This document shows positions 31,139 to 39,543 of a stretch of DNA of 64,000 nt, piece by piece. The stretch is from Usnea hakonensis (Eukaryota; Ascomycota; Lecanoromycetes; Lecanorales; Parmeliaceae). The notes beneath the pieces are model-generated. The model was not told the DNA's origin. It saw only the letters and a program-made list of their open reading frames with translations, and made no database searches. The stretch spans positions 124,001-188,000 of the forward strand of contig BLJB01000026.1 of NCBI GenBank assembly GCA_013423325.1, read 5' to 3'. The position numbers and the translations under genes are program-made. Position 1 is the first letter of the stretch, and each line of letters begins with the position of its first letter.

Positions 31139-34100
31139 ATGTCTATAAGCAAACTAATCCCTGCTGCCTTAAACAGCACCTTGGAAATAGCACCAGCTCT
31201 TCTGAATATCAACTTTGACTTTTCTTTGCGGAAAGTTGAGGCGCCGAAAGAGTTCGACGGCGTCGGTTCTGCGTTGTCGAGTGCCCGACGTGATAAAGCG
31301 GAAAACGGCTTGCCTCATGCCACAGCCCAGAAGCTTGGCGCTCTGTTTGAGGCTGAGGTTCCATCATTTCCAAAATTACTGAGTGCCTACGGCCAACGAG
31401 CATCTGAAATATCCCAGGTGGTCTCGCTCACCCCTTCTGCTCGGAAAAATTATGGGGCATTCTCTGGCCTTGCAGGATCTGACGCAACTAGTATTTGGGC
31501 AGCGGCCACCTCGGGGCGACCGACAGCGATGGCGGCTCACCTACTTGCCTGCTTCTTGGCTCGAATATGGGATGGACCACAGGCCATCTCCATCTGGGTC
31601 GAGCTTGTTCGGCGACGGAAGGATATTATCAAAGCCAAATACAGTCAATCCAACTTGATCGACTTGGTGGCCTTAGAAGCAGCTAAACAAGAGATAACGA
31701 GAGCCCAAATCGCCGAGTGGGATACCAGCGCTCGCTCGTGGCTGAGGACGGCAGATACGGTAAAGAATGTTCAGTACAAGCAGCTGAAGCTTATAATTGA
31801 CAATTTAAAAACCCCTGTCAATAAGATTCCTGACACATATGAGAGCGTAATGGCAGCTTGGAAGAATTCTCTCAGTCAGATGGAAGGCTTGATTGAGGGG
31901 ATAGCTCAGCAAGCAATTGGCGGAGACGTTATCTTAGCGATCTCTGCCTGGCATCTCTATCCAGATATGCGGATCGTTGTTCCGACTACAGTTCACGTGT
32001 CTCAACAAGACCCCATCTTTACATCCGGCGGGATCCTGACGATTGGACTGGAGATACGAGATTCGCAGCCAAGTGGAGTGTTCTGGTCGCTGCCGTTAGC
32101 ATGCCTTCGATATTATGGTGATCCTGTCATAGCATCAAGCTCTGTCAACAGCAATGAACGATCAAGACTGACTCTTGATGAGCTCCTACTATCAATAGTC
32201 GGCTGTTTTCTCGGAGGCTGGGAGATTCCCGACTCGGACACCTCAAGAGCTATCAAATGGTTAGCCCAGCTGGCCAGTATTCTCGACGAAGCGGTCGACT
32301 CCAACTCTGGAGATGCAAAGGCAATGATCAAGGGAAATGCAGCTTCATCTTGGTTTAGCCTCCTACTCTCAGCTGCCCGATTCTATCAGCGTTCATCCGA
32401 TGATGAGCAGCAGACATCCAGAAGACTTGTCTCTTTAGGCCGCAAACATGGCAAACGCTTCCTTGGACTCCCTGATCATCCCTTATTTGGGCTTACTCAC
32501 CGCGGATTATTCGTTGGAGTCATGAAAAGTGAGGATGAGCAAATCCAATTTCTTCGCGAGGTTGCGAGAGATGTACAAGCAGCAGCGGGATTTGAGAACC
32601 ACCATTTTGTTATTCGATACAAGCACCAGTGCCAAAACTTATCCGCAGCGTTCTACGAATATGCGACTGCATTACCGTTACTTCGCAGATCATGGAAAAG
32701 GAATGCCCATGAACGTGAGTATCAAAGTCAAGGCCATTGCCGATGGTTGTACGCAAGCGAAAAAACACCCAAGTATGATCTTCATGATCCTAGGTATTAC
32801 GCCCGGGTGTCCACTAGGGGCCCTATCGCAGAGTTCTGGAAAAGTGCAGGAAATCGCTCCGTCAAAGAGTGTTGTAGGCCAGGAATTGTTGAGTGCGTAC
32901 AGCAGGACTTCGAAAACAGAGCAAAGACGATTTCCGCTGCCGGCGAGTTCGTATACAAGCGCGAGCATGAATATATCCAGGATATCACTGCCCGATCAGT
33001 GGGAATATTCTGGCCTTCACTATATGAGCGCAATACAAATGTACGATCGCCTGATGTGTCGAGAGAGCCTTTCTACATGATGACCTATGGAGACATCGAC
33101 TCAGCAGCTTTATTTGTCCTTGAAGGTCGCTCAGCTTTGATTGATCTCGTACGCCATGCACCAGACGATACGCCGAAAATGTTCACATTATTCGAAGAGA
33201 GCAATCTCAATCACCATATGGTGGTACAACAGCTACTGAAATATTTCCAAAGAGGAAACCCAAGGGTAGATCCATACTTGCAGTGCGCCAAAGGTATTTC
33301 CACAGCCGCAGCGCTGTATAAAGATTTCACAAATGCGACTGTCGACGTTCGGGTTTTACAGCTCTGCCTGTATGAGTCTCGCTGGTTACGTAGCGCGACA
33401 CGCCGTCCGTCAAATCTTGGCATGAAGAGCGCACCTGGAGAGCCCCCTGTCTCCCTTTTACCATACGAGCTTGACAGACCCGAGGCCTTCGCTTGCGTTG
33501 CTATGTTCGAATCTGGGGTATATGACATTGATCCAAATGACCTAGGCAGTGTCATGGCTATGTCTTCTGGTGACTCCATTTACGCAAGTGTTGCGGTCCT
33601 AGGCGATCCATCTGAGGCTTCCTACTCTCATGCCATTACCAGGGTCAGAGGAAATATTGGGCGACCAGGTCTTGCGTATTTGGTACCCCCAAGAGATCCT
33701 CTCATAACAAAGGTTGCAATCAGCGAATGGCCAAATATCAGCAGAGAGGATTTTGATGGCCAGATCAAGGACGCCTTTGACAGTACCTCTTTACACTTAT
33801 CTTTCACGGGTGCCCAATCTCGCGTCAACCTTGAATTCTCCGGGGCTCAAGATGATGAAGTATATATGCTGGAAACCCTCATCTCCGTCTTTGATAAAGG
33901 AAGATGGATCGCAGACCTAGACCCTTTGAAAACTTTCTCAAGCAGCAATCTACGCATCATACCGCCTTGTGATGCCAAGCATATACCGCACAACACAACA
34001 AAACCACGCCAGCGAATGACGAACATCGAAAACTGGCTGGAGTTGATCGATGCACCTGAATCACGCTACGCCATTGTTCAAGCCCACGATAATTGGGAGG

Positions 34101-34255
34101 CAAGACTAGCCGCGGCGTCTATAAGTGTAGCAAGCAGCGTCCAAACCGGCGTCCTAACACTCATGCTACCTCGTGATGTTTGCTGGGATTGCTTCGAGAG
34201 TACTGCAGCAAACCTCTGCAAGGACACGCGCCAGCGAAATATTATTATATCATAA
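31139..34255 (+). CDS. Large fungal protein of unknown function (1038 aa)
   Basis: One uninterrupted exon of 1038 residues, unusual in a window where most long genes have introns. I recognise it only as a type of large hypothetical protein that recurs in filamentous ascomycetes. Visible features: a start like SKLIPAALNSTLEIAPALLN, a segment SGLAGSDATSIWAAATSG followed by AAHLLACFLARIWDGPQAIS, an Arg-rich helix RRRKDIIKAKYSQ, AQIAEWDTSARSWLRTADTV, AISAWHLYPDMRIVVPTTVH and, later, REPFYMMTYGDIDSAALFVL. No clear membrane helix, zinc site or nucleotide-binding motif is seen. The C-terminal third (RPGLAYLVPPRDPLI, YAIVQAHDNWEARLAAASIS) looks globular. The frame ends at TAA 34253-34255. Base composition is like that of neighbours. 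Confidence 0.7.
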   Translation: MSISKLIPAALNSTLEIAPALLNINFDFSLRKVEAPKEFDGVGSALSSARRDKAENGLPHATAQKLGALFEAEVPSFPKLLSAYGQRASEISQVVSLTPSARKNYGAFSGLAGSDATSIWAAATSGRPTAMAAHLLACFLARIWDGPQAISIWVELVRRRKDIIKAKYSQSNLIDLVALEAAKQEITRAQIAEWDTSARSWLRTADTVKNVQYKQLKLIIDNLKTPVNKIPDTYESVMAAWKNSLSQMEGLIEGIAQQAIGGDVILAISAWHLYPDMRIVVPTTVHVSQQDPIFTSGGILTIGLEIRDSQPSGVFWSLPLACLRYYGDPVIASSSVNSNERSRLTLDELLLSIVGCFLGGWEIPDSDTSRAIKWLAQLASILDEAVDSNSGDAKAMIKGNAASSWFSLLLSAARFYQRSSDDEQQTSRRLVSLGRKHGKRFLGLPDHPLFGLTHRGLFVGVMKSEDEQIQFLREVARDVQAAAGFENHHFVIRYKHQCQNLSAAFYEYATALPLLRRSWKRNAHEREYQSQGHCRWLYASEKTPKYDLHDPRYYARVSTRGPIAEFWKSAGNRSVKECCRPGIVECVQQDFENRAKTISAAGEFVYKREHEYIQDITARSVGIFWPSLYERNTNVRSPDVSREPFYMMTYGDIDSAALFVLEGRSALIDLVRHAPDDTPKMFTLFEESNLNHHMVVQQLLKYFQRGNPRVDPYLQCAKGISTAAALYKDFTNATVDVRVLQLCLYESRWLRSATRRPSNLGMKSAPGEPPVSLLPYELDRPEAFACVAMFESGVYDIDPNDLGSVMAMSSGDSIYASVAVLGDPSEASYSHAITRVRGNIGRPGLAYLVPPRDPLITKVAISEWPNISREDFDGQIKDAFDSTSLHLSFTGAQSRVNLEFSGAQDDEVYMLETLISVFDKGRWIADLDPLKTFSSSNLRIIPPCDAKHIPHNTTKPRQRMTNIENWLELIDAPESRYAIVQAHDNWEARLAAASISVASSVQTGVLTLMLPRDVCWDCFESTAANLCKDTRQRNIIIS

Positions 34256-34617
34256 ATCCGATCGCTCTGGCCCTTGATTTAGCTTGCGAAGGTCAATTGT
34301 TCTTGCGCAAGCGACTGTCTTGGGGTGGACTATACTTGATGGGTGGAAACCATTTCACCGTAACCTTCTTGTCGACCGCCTGGCCTTCTCACCAAATGGT
34401 CTTCCGCACTATCTCATCTTCGAAGGCTACGTACAAGAAGGTATTTTTGGCCAGTATTTGACGAATTGCGATGTAAATATACCTGGAAGGTGAGGGAGAA
34501 AATGAATAGCGGCTTGGCAGTACCGTTATGATAGACGCTATGTAGTTTCAACGCAACAAATCATTCATTTCATTCAAAAAGTCACGGCTAGACCTGGCCA
34601 CCTGCCAAAGGTTTCCG
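34256..34617 (+). other. Possible coding remnant downstream of the 1038-aa gene
   Basis: A frame at about 34284-34490 without a proper ATG encodes VLGWTILDGWKPFHRNLL and GLPHYLIFEGYVQEGIFGQY, which reads like real protein. No intron signal links it to the preceding gene, so it may be an exon of something else or a relic. Low confidence. Confidence 0.25.
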
Positions 34618-35640
34618 CTAACGCCAAAGAAGCCACCGCCGTAACGCATCAGCTTCCAATCTCTCAATCTCCCTATCATCATCCTTTTTCGTGGCAGGAT
34701 CAGTCGATCTCCCACACGCTACCCACGGATGCGGTTGGTAGTACTCAATCCTAGTAATGACAGGAGCCGCGAACCTCACCGTCTTTTTCCTTTTCTGTCT
34801 TCTAGACGTCCCGCTCCCCCTCTCATTCCTCTCCCTCTCGATCCGCTGCAGTCCGAACCTCGGTTCCTCTTGATCCTCGCAGGGGGTAGATTTCCAATCA
34901 CTAGGCTTCCGCGCTACATGTCGCCTCTTGCACTCGCAGTATCTACCCAGAGCAGGAGCGTGATACTTGCGTTCCTCATGTCCCGATCGCGGTACCCTGG
35001 GACGGCGCCATTCGCAATAAGGTTCCGCACCTCTCGGCAGACTTGGGCCCGTGTATAGTTTCCCCGTTGCCCCAGCTACTCCTTCTTTTTCGAATAGCTT
35101 GAGCGTCTGCCGTAGTCGCCGCTCACCGCTCCACGATGAGCTGGAGGTCGTCTCTAGGCGCCTAGGTACGTATCCGATTTCTTTCAAGATGCCCCGAAGA
35201 GTCCTGACCATATCCATGTCCATTTGGCTGGAGGTGTGTTTTTCACGCTCACAAATCCACTCTATAAGATCAAGTCGCCCTTCGAGACCTGACACGACCC
35301 TAGGACTCGGAATCACGGGTACAAAGTATCGCTTATTGCAATTTTGGTGCTCACAATGTAAGCGATTTCCTCGTCCCCATGCCTGGTCGCCAAACAGGTT
35401 GCATTGAGTTAAAATAGATTGAACGTCAATCCTGTGCCCGCAGGGGAGCACCTTACCATCTGGTTGGTCGTCCATGATGGGAGCGTCTGGATAATGCGTG
35501 AGCATCGCAATGATTGGTGGAGTCGGCCGCTTTGGCGTCTTTGATAATTTTTTCTTTGATCGTCCCGCAAGAGCTATGACATCTGGATGCCAAGTATCCA
35601 TAACTTGTAGTAACAGAAAGGTTGCGATTCTAGAATCCAT
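34618..35640 (-). CDS. RING-like family protein B (paralogue of 28215-29633)
   Basis: One exon of 340 residues from ATG 35640 (MDSRIATFLLLQVMDTW). It is clearly related to protein A: VLPCGH (64-69) with C96 and C101 (CEHQNCNKRYF), LDLIEWICERE, LRGILKEIGYVPR, GAEPYCEWR, ALGRYCECKRR, RKPSDW and RKKTVRFAAPVITRIEYY, then RSTDPATKKDDDREIERLEA. It lacks the long acidic tail of A. The same K-T-V-R-F element (PP1 RVxF pattern) is kept, while linkers have drifted. Both genes are on the minus strand and flank the 1038-aa gene. This suggests a local duplication, but the two are too different for a recent one (inference). Function unknown. Confidence 0.72.
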   Translation of the reverse strand: MDSRIATFLLLQVMDTWHPDVIALAGRSKKKLSKTPKRPTPPIIAMLTHYPDAPIMDDQPDGKVLPCGHRIDVQSILTQCNLFGDQAWGRGNRLHCEHQNCNKRYFVPVIPSPRVVSGLEGRLDLIEWICEREKHTSSQMDMDMVRTLRGILKEIGYVPRRLETTSSSSWSGERRLRQTLKLFEKEGVAGATGKLYTGPSLPRGAEPYCEWRRPRVPRSGHEERKYHAPALGRYCECKRRHVARKPSDWKSTPCEDQEEPRFGLQRIERERNERGSGTSRRQKRKKTVRFAAPVITRIEYYQPHPWVACGRSTDPATKKDDDREIERLEADALRRWLLWR

Positions 35641-36245
35641 AGTAGTAGTGTCAAGGCTCCTATCAGAAGGTCAACTTGGCAAGGCAGACGAGTGAGAACA
35701 TTAGCAAAGGTATTATATGAGGTCAAGTGGACAATAAGACGGATGCTGCGCAACCCCCACAAAGCGAACAAAGCAGAGTAAGACATCATCTTTGTCATTG
35801 ACTACAATGGACTGCCTCGTTTGTAGATATTGTCATTGTGGCTACGTCCAAGCTCTCATGACCCCGGACCTCGATCGCTTGACTCATCGATCACCTCGTA
35901 TTCTTTCGTGTATATCTCAAATTCGCGTATATAAAACCATTTCCTCCATAGCCTTTTGCCGTTGTCATCGTAATCATCTTCTGGCATCCACTGACAAGTA
36001 TTTCAGAATTAGCATGGCCCTCGTCATGATGAGTCGTATCTTAGGAACATCCAGGAATTATAGCTAGTCAAGCACATCTTTCGTGAATTTCTTCTATTAT
36101 AATAAAGCAGTCAAGGAGAACAAGAGTATAAACAACTTATCTTAAAAGCATAACTTAGACAAGTTGGTACTACTAACACACGTAGACCAAGATCTCTCCA
36201 TACAAGCTCGCCAGCTCGCCATGCAAGTCCAAAGAGCAAAGACCG
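35641..36245. other. Spacer between gene B and the SAP-motif gene
   Basis: About 600 bp. No coding signal recognised; short frames on both strands lack motifs. It contains the promoter of gene B and probably the true last exon or 3' end of the SAP-motif gene. Confidence 0.4.
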
Positions 36246-38798
36246 CTACCCCTTTTCCGCAAGACGCTTCACGACCCAGCATGAAGATTGAAATCGACTT
36301 ACAGTAGTTCGCTGTCCTGTTCCTCTCTTTGCTGGGGTTTCTCCTTCTTTGGCTGCTATAGACACTAGAGTCGCCTCGCTGGGTGGTAAATCTTTCTCAC
36401 CTGACAGGGCGACGTATCGTGCGTATCGTTCCTTTCGAGCCTGATCTCGTATCGATTCGATAAACTTCTTCCGCATACGCCATTGATCCACGATGAAGTC
36501 AATATTTGGTACCCCGATTATACCAACGCCATATTGGTCAGCCAGACTAATGACCTCAGCTGCCCATCCATTCTCATTATTCGCGCAGATGCTATTATTG
36601 AAAGGGGATTTATACATTCCTTTCCAGGCAAGATCCCGGGTACACGGAGATAAGTCCCAGGTAGATTTGATAAACAAGGCTAGTACAAGGCCGAGGTTAG
36701 AGACTTTCGACTCCTGGCCTTTGAAGAGATTTTCGTGTAGCAGCGCATCGATAGTTGTTAGTAGCGCTATCCCGAACAGCATGATGTAATGACAAGGTCT
36801 ACGGTCTTGTGAGAAATGCCACTCATTATTTGTAGGAAGGAGATTCGTAAACCAAGCCATGGCTTCAATCCTGGCCCACAATACAAGGGGCCGTCTTTGC
36901 TGTCGAGTTGAGAGCTCGATCATGAAATCTTCAAGTACATTGTGCATCACTTCCAAGGGTCCCATTCGTTCCATGTTAGTGTAAAAATTAGTCAATGACT
37001 GGCGTCTTATCAATTGCTCTCGCCATATTCGAGCTAGGATGAACCCACCCTCGGTCATTGTCACTTGGTGTTCTGGATGACTTACAGCAGGCTTTTGACA
37101 GAGGCATGATGCTCTTCGATCAAGGGCCTGCTGAGTATCTCGGTAGTCCTGATATTCCTTCTGGGTGAAAGAATTCTTTTGGGCAATTTGGGGAACATGG
37201 TAAAGACAATTACCAGAGAATTCAGCAAGCTGTTTTTGTCCAACTTCGTGGTCAGGATCGACGCAACAGCAGATCCAGAATGGGACCTCAGGAACGTATC
37301 TTGCGTTGAATTCCGCTTTCGCTGCCACTTTGGTAGCGTACTCCGATAGAGGCTCTGTGTTCAGCTGGATTTCTTGATGAGTACTTGTACAGGCACCATT
37401 TCCGGCTTCTTTGATGGTGAGATTCAAGAGCGAGACTAGTGGAGGTTGTGGTGATATGGAGCCCGTATCATACGGCATCGTCCGAAGAGTCTGTTTATTA
37501 TCAACCTTTTCCTGCGGGTTCGGACTAATCTGTAGTGAATCAGAAGAAACGTTGGGATCTTTCTCTGACAGTACTTCCTCGCTTGTCGACTTCATTGACT
37601 CTCGTTGCCGAGTCTCTCCTTGAGCATCAAGAGATATTGGCAACAAGTGTGCACGCTGCTCAGGGGTCTCGACATCTTGCGAGCTTTGATCGAGATCAAT
37701 GAACCCGTCAGGCGATTGAGAGGCAGTGAGTGCAACTTTAAGCTTTACGATGAGGCATTTAGCGTAATCCGTAGCCCCAAGATTCTTCGTCTCTTTGTTC
37801 AATTTTCTGTCGTCGTTTATGAGGGCTTTACGGAGCTGCGACAGTCTGTAACTATGGTGTTTGAGAGAACGAGATCTACACAGTGATCTTAACTCTGATT
37901 CGCCCATGGCAGCATAATTTGGTTTTGCTACTGGCCCAGGACATGTTTCAGTAGCGTCGCGATCCTGAGAAGAGTCTTGGGTGCCCAACGTGTCTTCTTC
38001 TGTAGACTCCAAAGGACTGACGCTACGAGCGTCTTCTTCAAGTGTACGTTGAAACGTAGCCCTCTGCGCCTCCAAAGACTCTTCCGGGGTGAGCCCTAGC
38101 GCTCGAGCAGCATCATATGTCCTGAGGCGAAATCGGAGGTCCCTTTTTGAATGTCCAATGGGAAGAGAGCGGTTCAAGCACTCTCTCTGAAGATCCTTTT
38201 GCAACATAGGTGCGTACCTGTCTAACGGTTCTGCTCTAGGCCGAGTGAAAGAAGTAGCAGCTTCCTTCACGGGTTTCTGAGAGGCAGGCACCTGGGCTCG
38301 GGTAGCATCGTCTAGCTTTAGACGCTGTACAAGGTCTTCTTTGCTCCCACTAGCCAGGATAGAGCGAGACCAGCATTTTCCGCGCAGAAGCTCTCTTGTC
38401 AGATGGTCATATTTGTTGGCCAGACTCGTTGCAGATCTCTTCTTACTGTCTTTTTTACTGGTGCTATGTATCCTTTTTGCTGCTGGGAGAGAATCTGAGC
38501 ATGTCCCATCGAGCTTTCTCTTGCTGGTGGAAGCTGCCTTATGCCCTGCTTGGGGTATTGGTTTGCATCCAATGCTTTCATTCTCGTAGATTTCGCGAGA
38601 GTTTCTTTTTCCTGTCTCGGCAGTCTCAACCTGATTCTCCCGGCTTTGAGCTTCAAAGTCTGTACCTGTTTTGATACCGTCACCACGCCCGTTGCCGTCC
38701 TGCCCACTAATGACGGAAGGAAGAGCTGGAGAGACAATCGGAGGGTCTTTACCAGCGGAGTGCACAGGTTTACCGTTGAAATGTAGTGGTGTAGACAT
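36246..38798 (-). CDS. Protein with three SAP-like motifs, function unknown
   Basis: The first ATG of the frame is at 38798 (MSTPLHFNGK), giving up to 850 residues. After a Ser/Lys-rich leader with a nuclear-localisation-like SKKDSKKR, three related helix-pair motifs appear: YDHLTRELLRGKCWSRSIL (about 130-166), YAPMLQKDLQRECLNRSL (about 195-231) and YAAMGESELRSLCRSRSL (about 295-330), each with the L-x-x-x-C-x-x-R-S-L pattern of SAP-type DNA-binding motifs. A disordered linker leads to a folded-looking C-terminal part (FWICCCVDPDHEVGQKQLAE, LWARIEAMAWFTNLLPTNNE, PCTRDLAWKGMYKSPF) that I do not recognise. Near the end, GTAAGT after GQRTT is a strong donor, so the final 18 codons are probably intronic and the C-terminus differs. 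A nuclear role is likely (inference). Confidence 0.65.
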   Translation of the reverse strand: MSTPLHFNGKPVHSAGKDPPIVSPALPSVISGQDGNGRGDGIKTGTDFEAQSRENQVETAETGKRNSREIYENESIGCKPIPQAGHKAASTSKRKLDGTCSDSLPAAKRIHSTSKKDSKKRSATSLANKYDHLTRELLRGKCWSRSILASGSKEDLVQRLKLDDATRAQVPASQKPVKEAATSFTRPRAEPLDRYAPMLQKDLQRECLNRSLPIGHSKRDLRFRLRTYDAARALGLTPEESLEAQRATFQRTLEEDARSVSPLESTEEDTLGTQDSSQDRDATETCPGPVAKPNYAAMGESELRSLCRSRSLKHHSYRLSQLRKALINDDRKLNKETKNLGATDYAKCLIVKLKVALTASQSPDGFIDLDQSSQDVETPEQRAHLLPISLDAQGETRQRESMKSTSEEVLSEKDPNVSSDSLQISPNPQEKVDNKQTLRTMPYDTGSISPQPPLVSLLNLTIKEAGNGACTSTHQEIQLNTEPLSEYATKVAAKAEFNARYVPEVPFWICCCVDPDHEVGQKQLAEFSGNCLYHVPQIAQKNSFTQKEYQDYRDTQQALDRRASCLCQKPAVSHPEHQVTMTEGGFILARIWREQLIRRQSLTNFYTNMERMGPLEVMHNVLEDFMIELSTRQQRRPLVLWARIEAMAWFTNLLPTNNEWHFSQDRRPCHYIMLFGIALLTTIDALLHENLFKGQESKVSNLGLVLALFIKSTWDLSPCTRDLAWKGMYKSPFNNSICANNENGWAAEVISLADQYGVGIIGVPNIDFIVDQWRMRKKFIESIRDQARKERYARYVALSGEKDLPPSEATLVSIAAKEGETPAKRGTGQRTTVSRFQSSCWVVKRLAEKG

Positions 38799-39543
38799 GG
38801 CCCATAGCCCCTCAATGGCTAGCTCATAAAGACGCTCATGTTTTAATGAAATACTGAGTACCCCCACACTCACACCTTAATTTAGACGCATTTAGCGCTG
38901 ATCATTGACATCGCGCCTATCACTCACAATCCTACCTTCACCTTACTTTGCTCTCATAGCTTATCTTTCACAATCAAGGAAAAATGAAACAGCTAATGTT
39001 CCTGTCTAGAGCGTTCTATGAACGCTGACCGTTCCTAGTCTGCTTGCAATAGAAACCCTAATATATGTATGCAAGGGTGAGCCAGTCTAGTGATCCTTAC
39101 ATTGTCCGAACAACCACATACGCTCTACAAAAGTGCACCACATAGTCACTATTGCTCTCTAATGTGGCATGTGCATCTGTCAACTTCAAATGTCTATACT
39201 TTTTCCTTGCCATTTCGAAGATTCGAGGCGTTTCCGCGGGGCTGCGGCCGTTGCGCAGTTGAAACGATACAGGTCTCGGTTTACTACCATTTATACCAAA
39301 GGCTGCCACTCACTTGGTCACATCTGGGGCCCTTACGATCTGTCTCGGACACGTGCAAATGCAGGAGATAGCTAGGGAGAGGAAAGGGGGCGCAAGGACC
39401 AGAGAAACGCTCTGGATTTGTCCTAATAGAAGTTCGACCGAAGACCTCAATACAACATGACTGATCCTGGGTGGAAACGCCTGTTTTATACATATCAACA
39501 TCATACAAAACATTGTCGCTAAGTCTGCTCGTGGTGTAAATTA
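38799..39543. other. Spacer between the SAP-motif gene and BIR1
   Basis: About 745 bp holding the promoter of the SAP-motif gene and the BIR1 3' end. No gene recognised. An overlapping GTG-started extension of the SAP frame (to 38873) has no ATG and was not used. Confidence 0.4.

Noticed and set aside
38799..38873. Upstream extension of the SAP-motif frame
   Set aside because: It begins with GTG and has no ATG before the codon at 38798.
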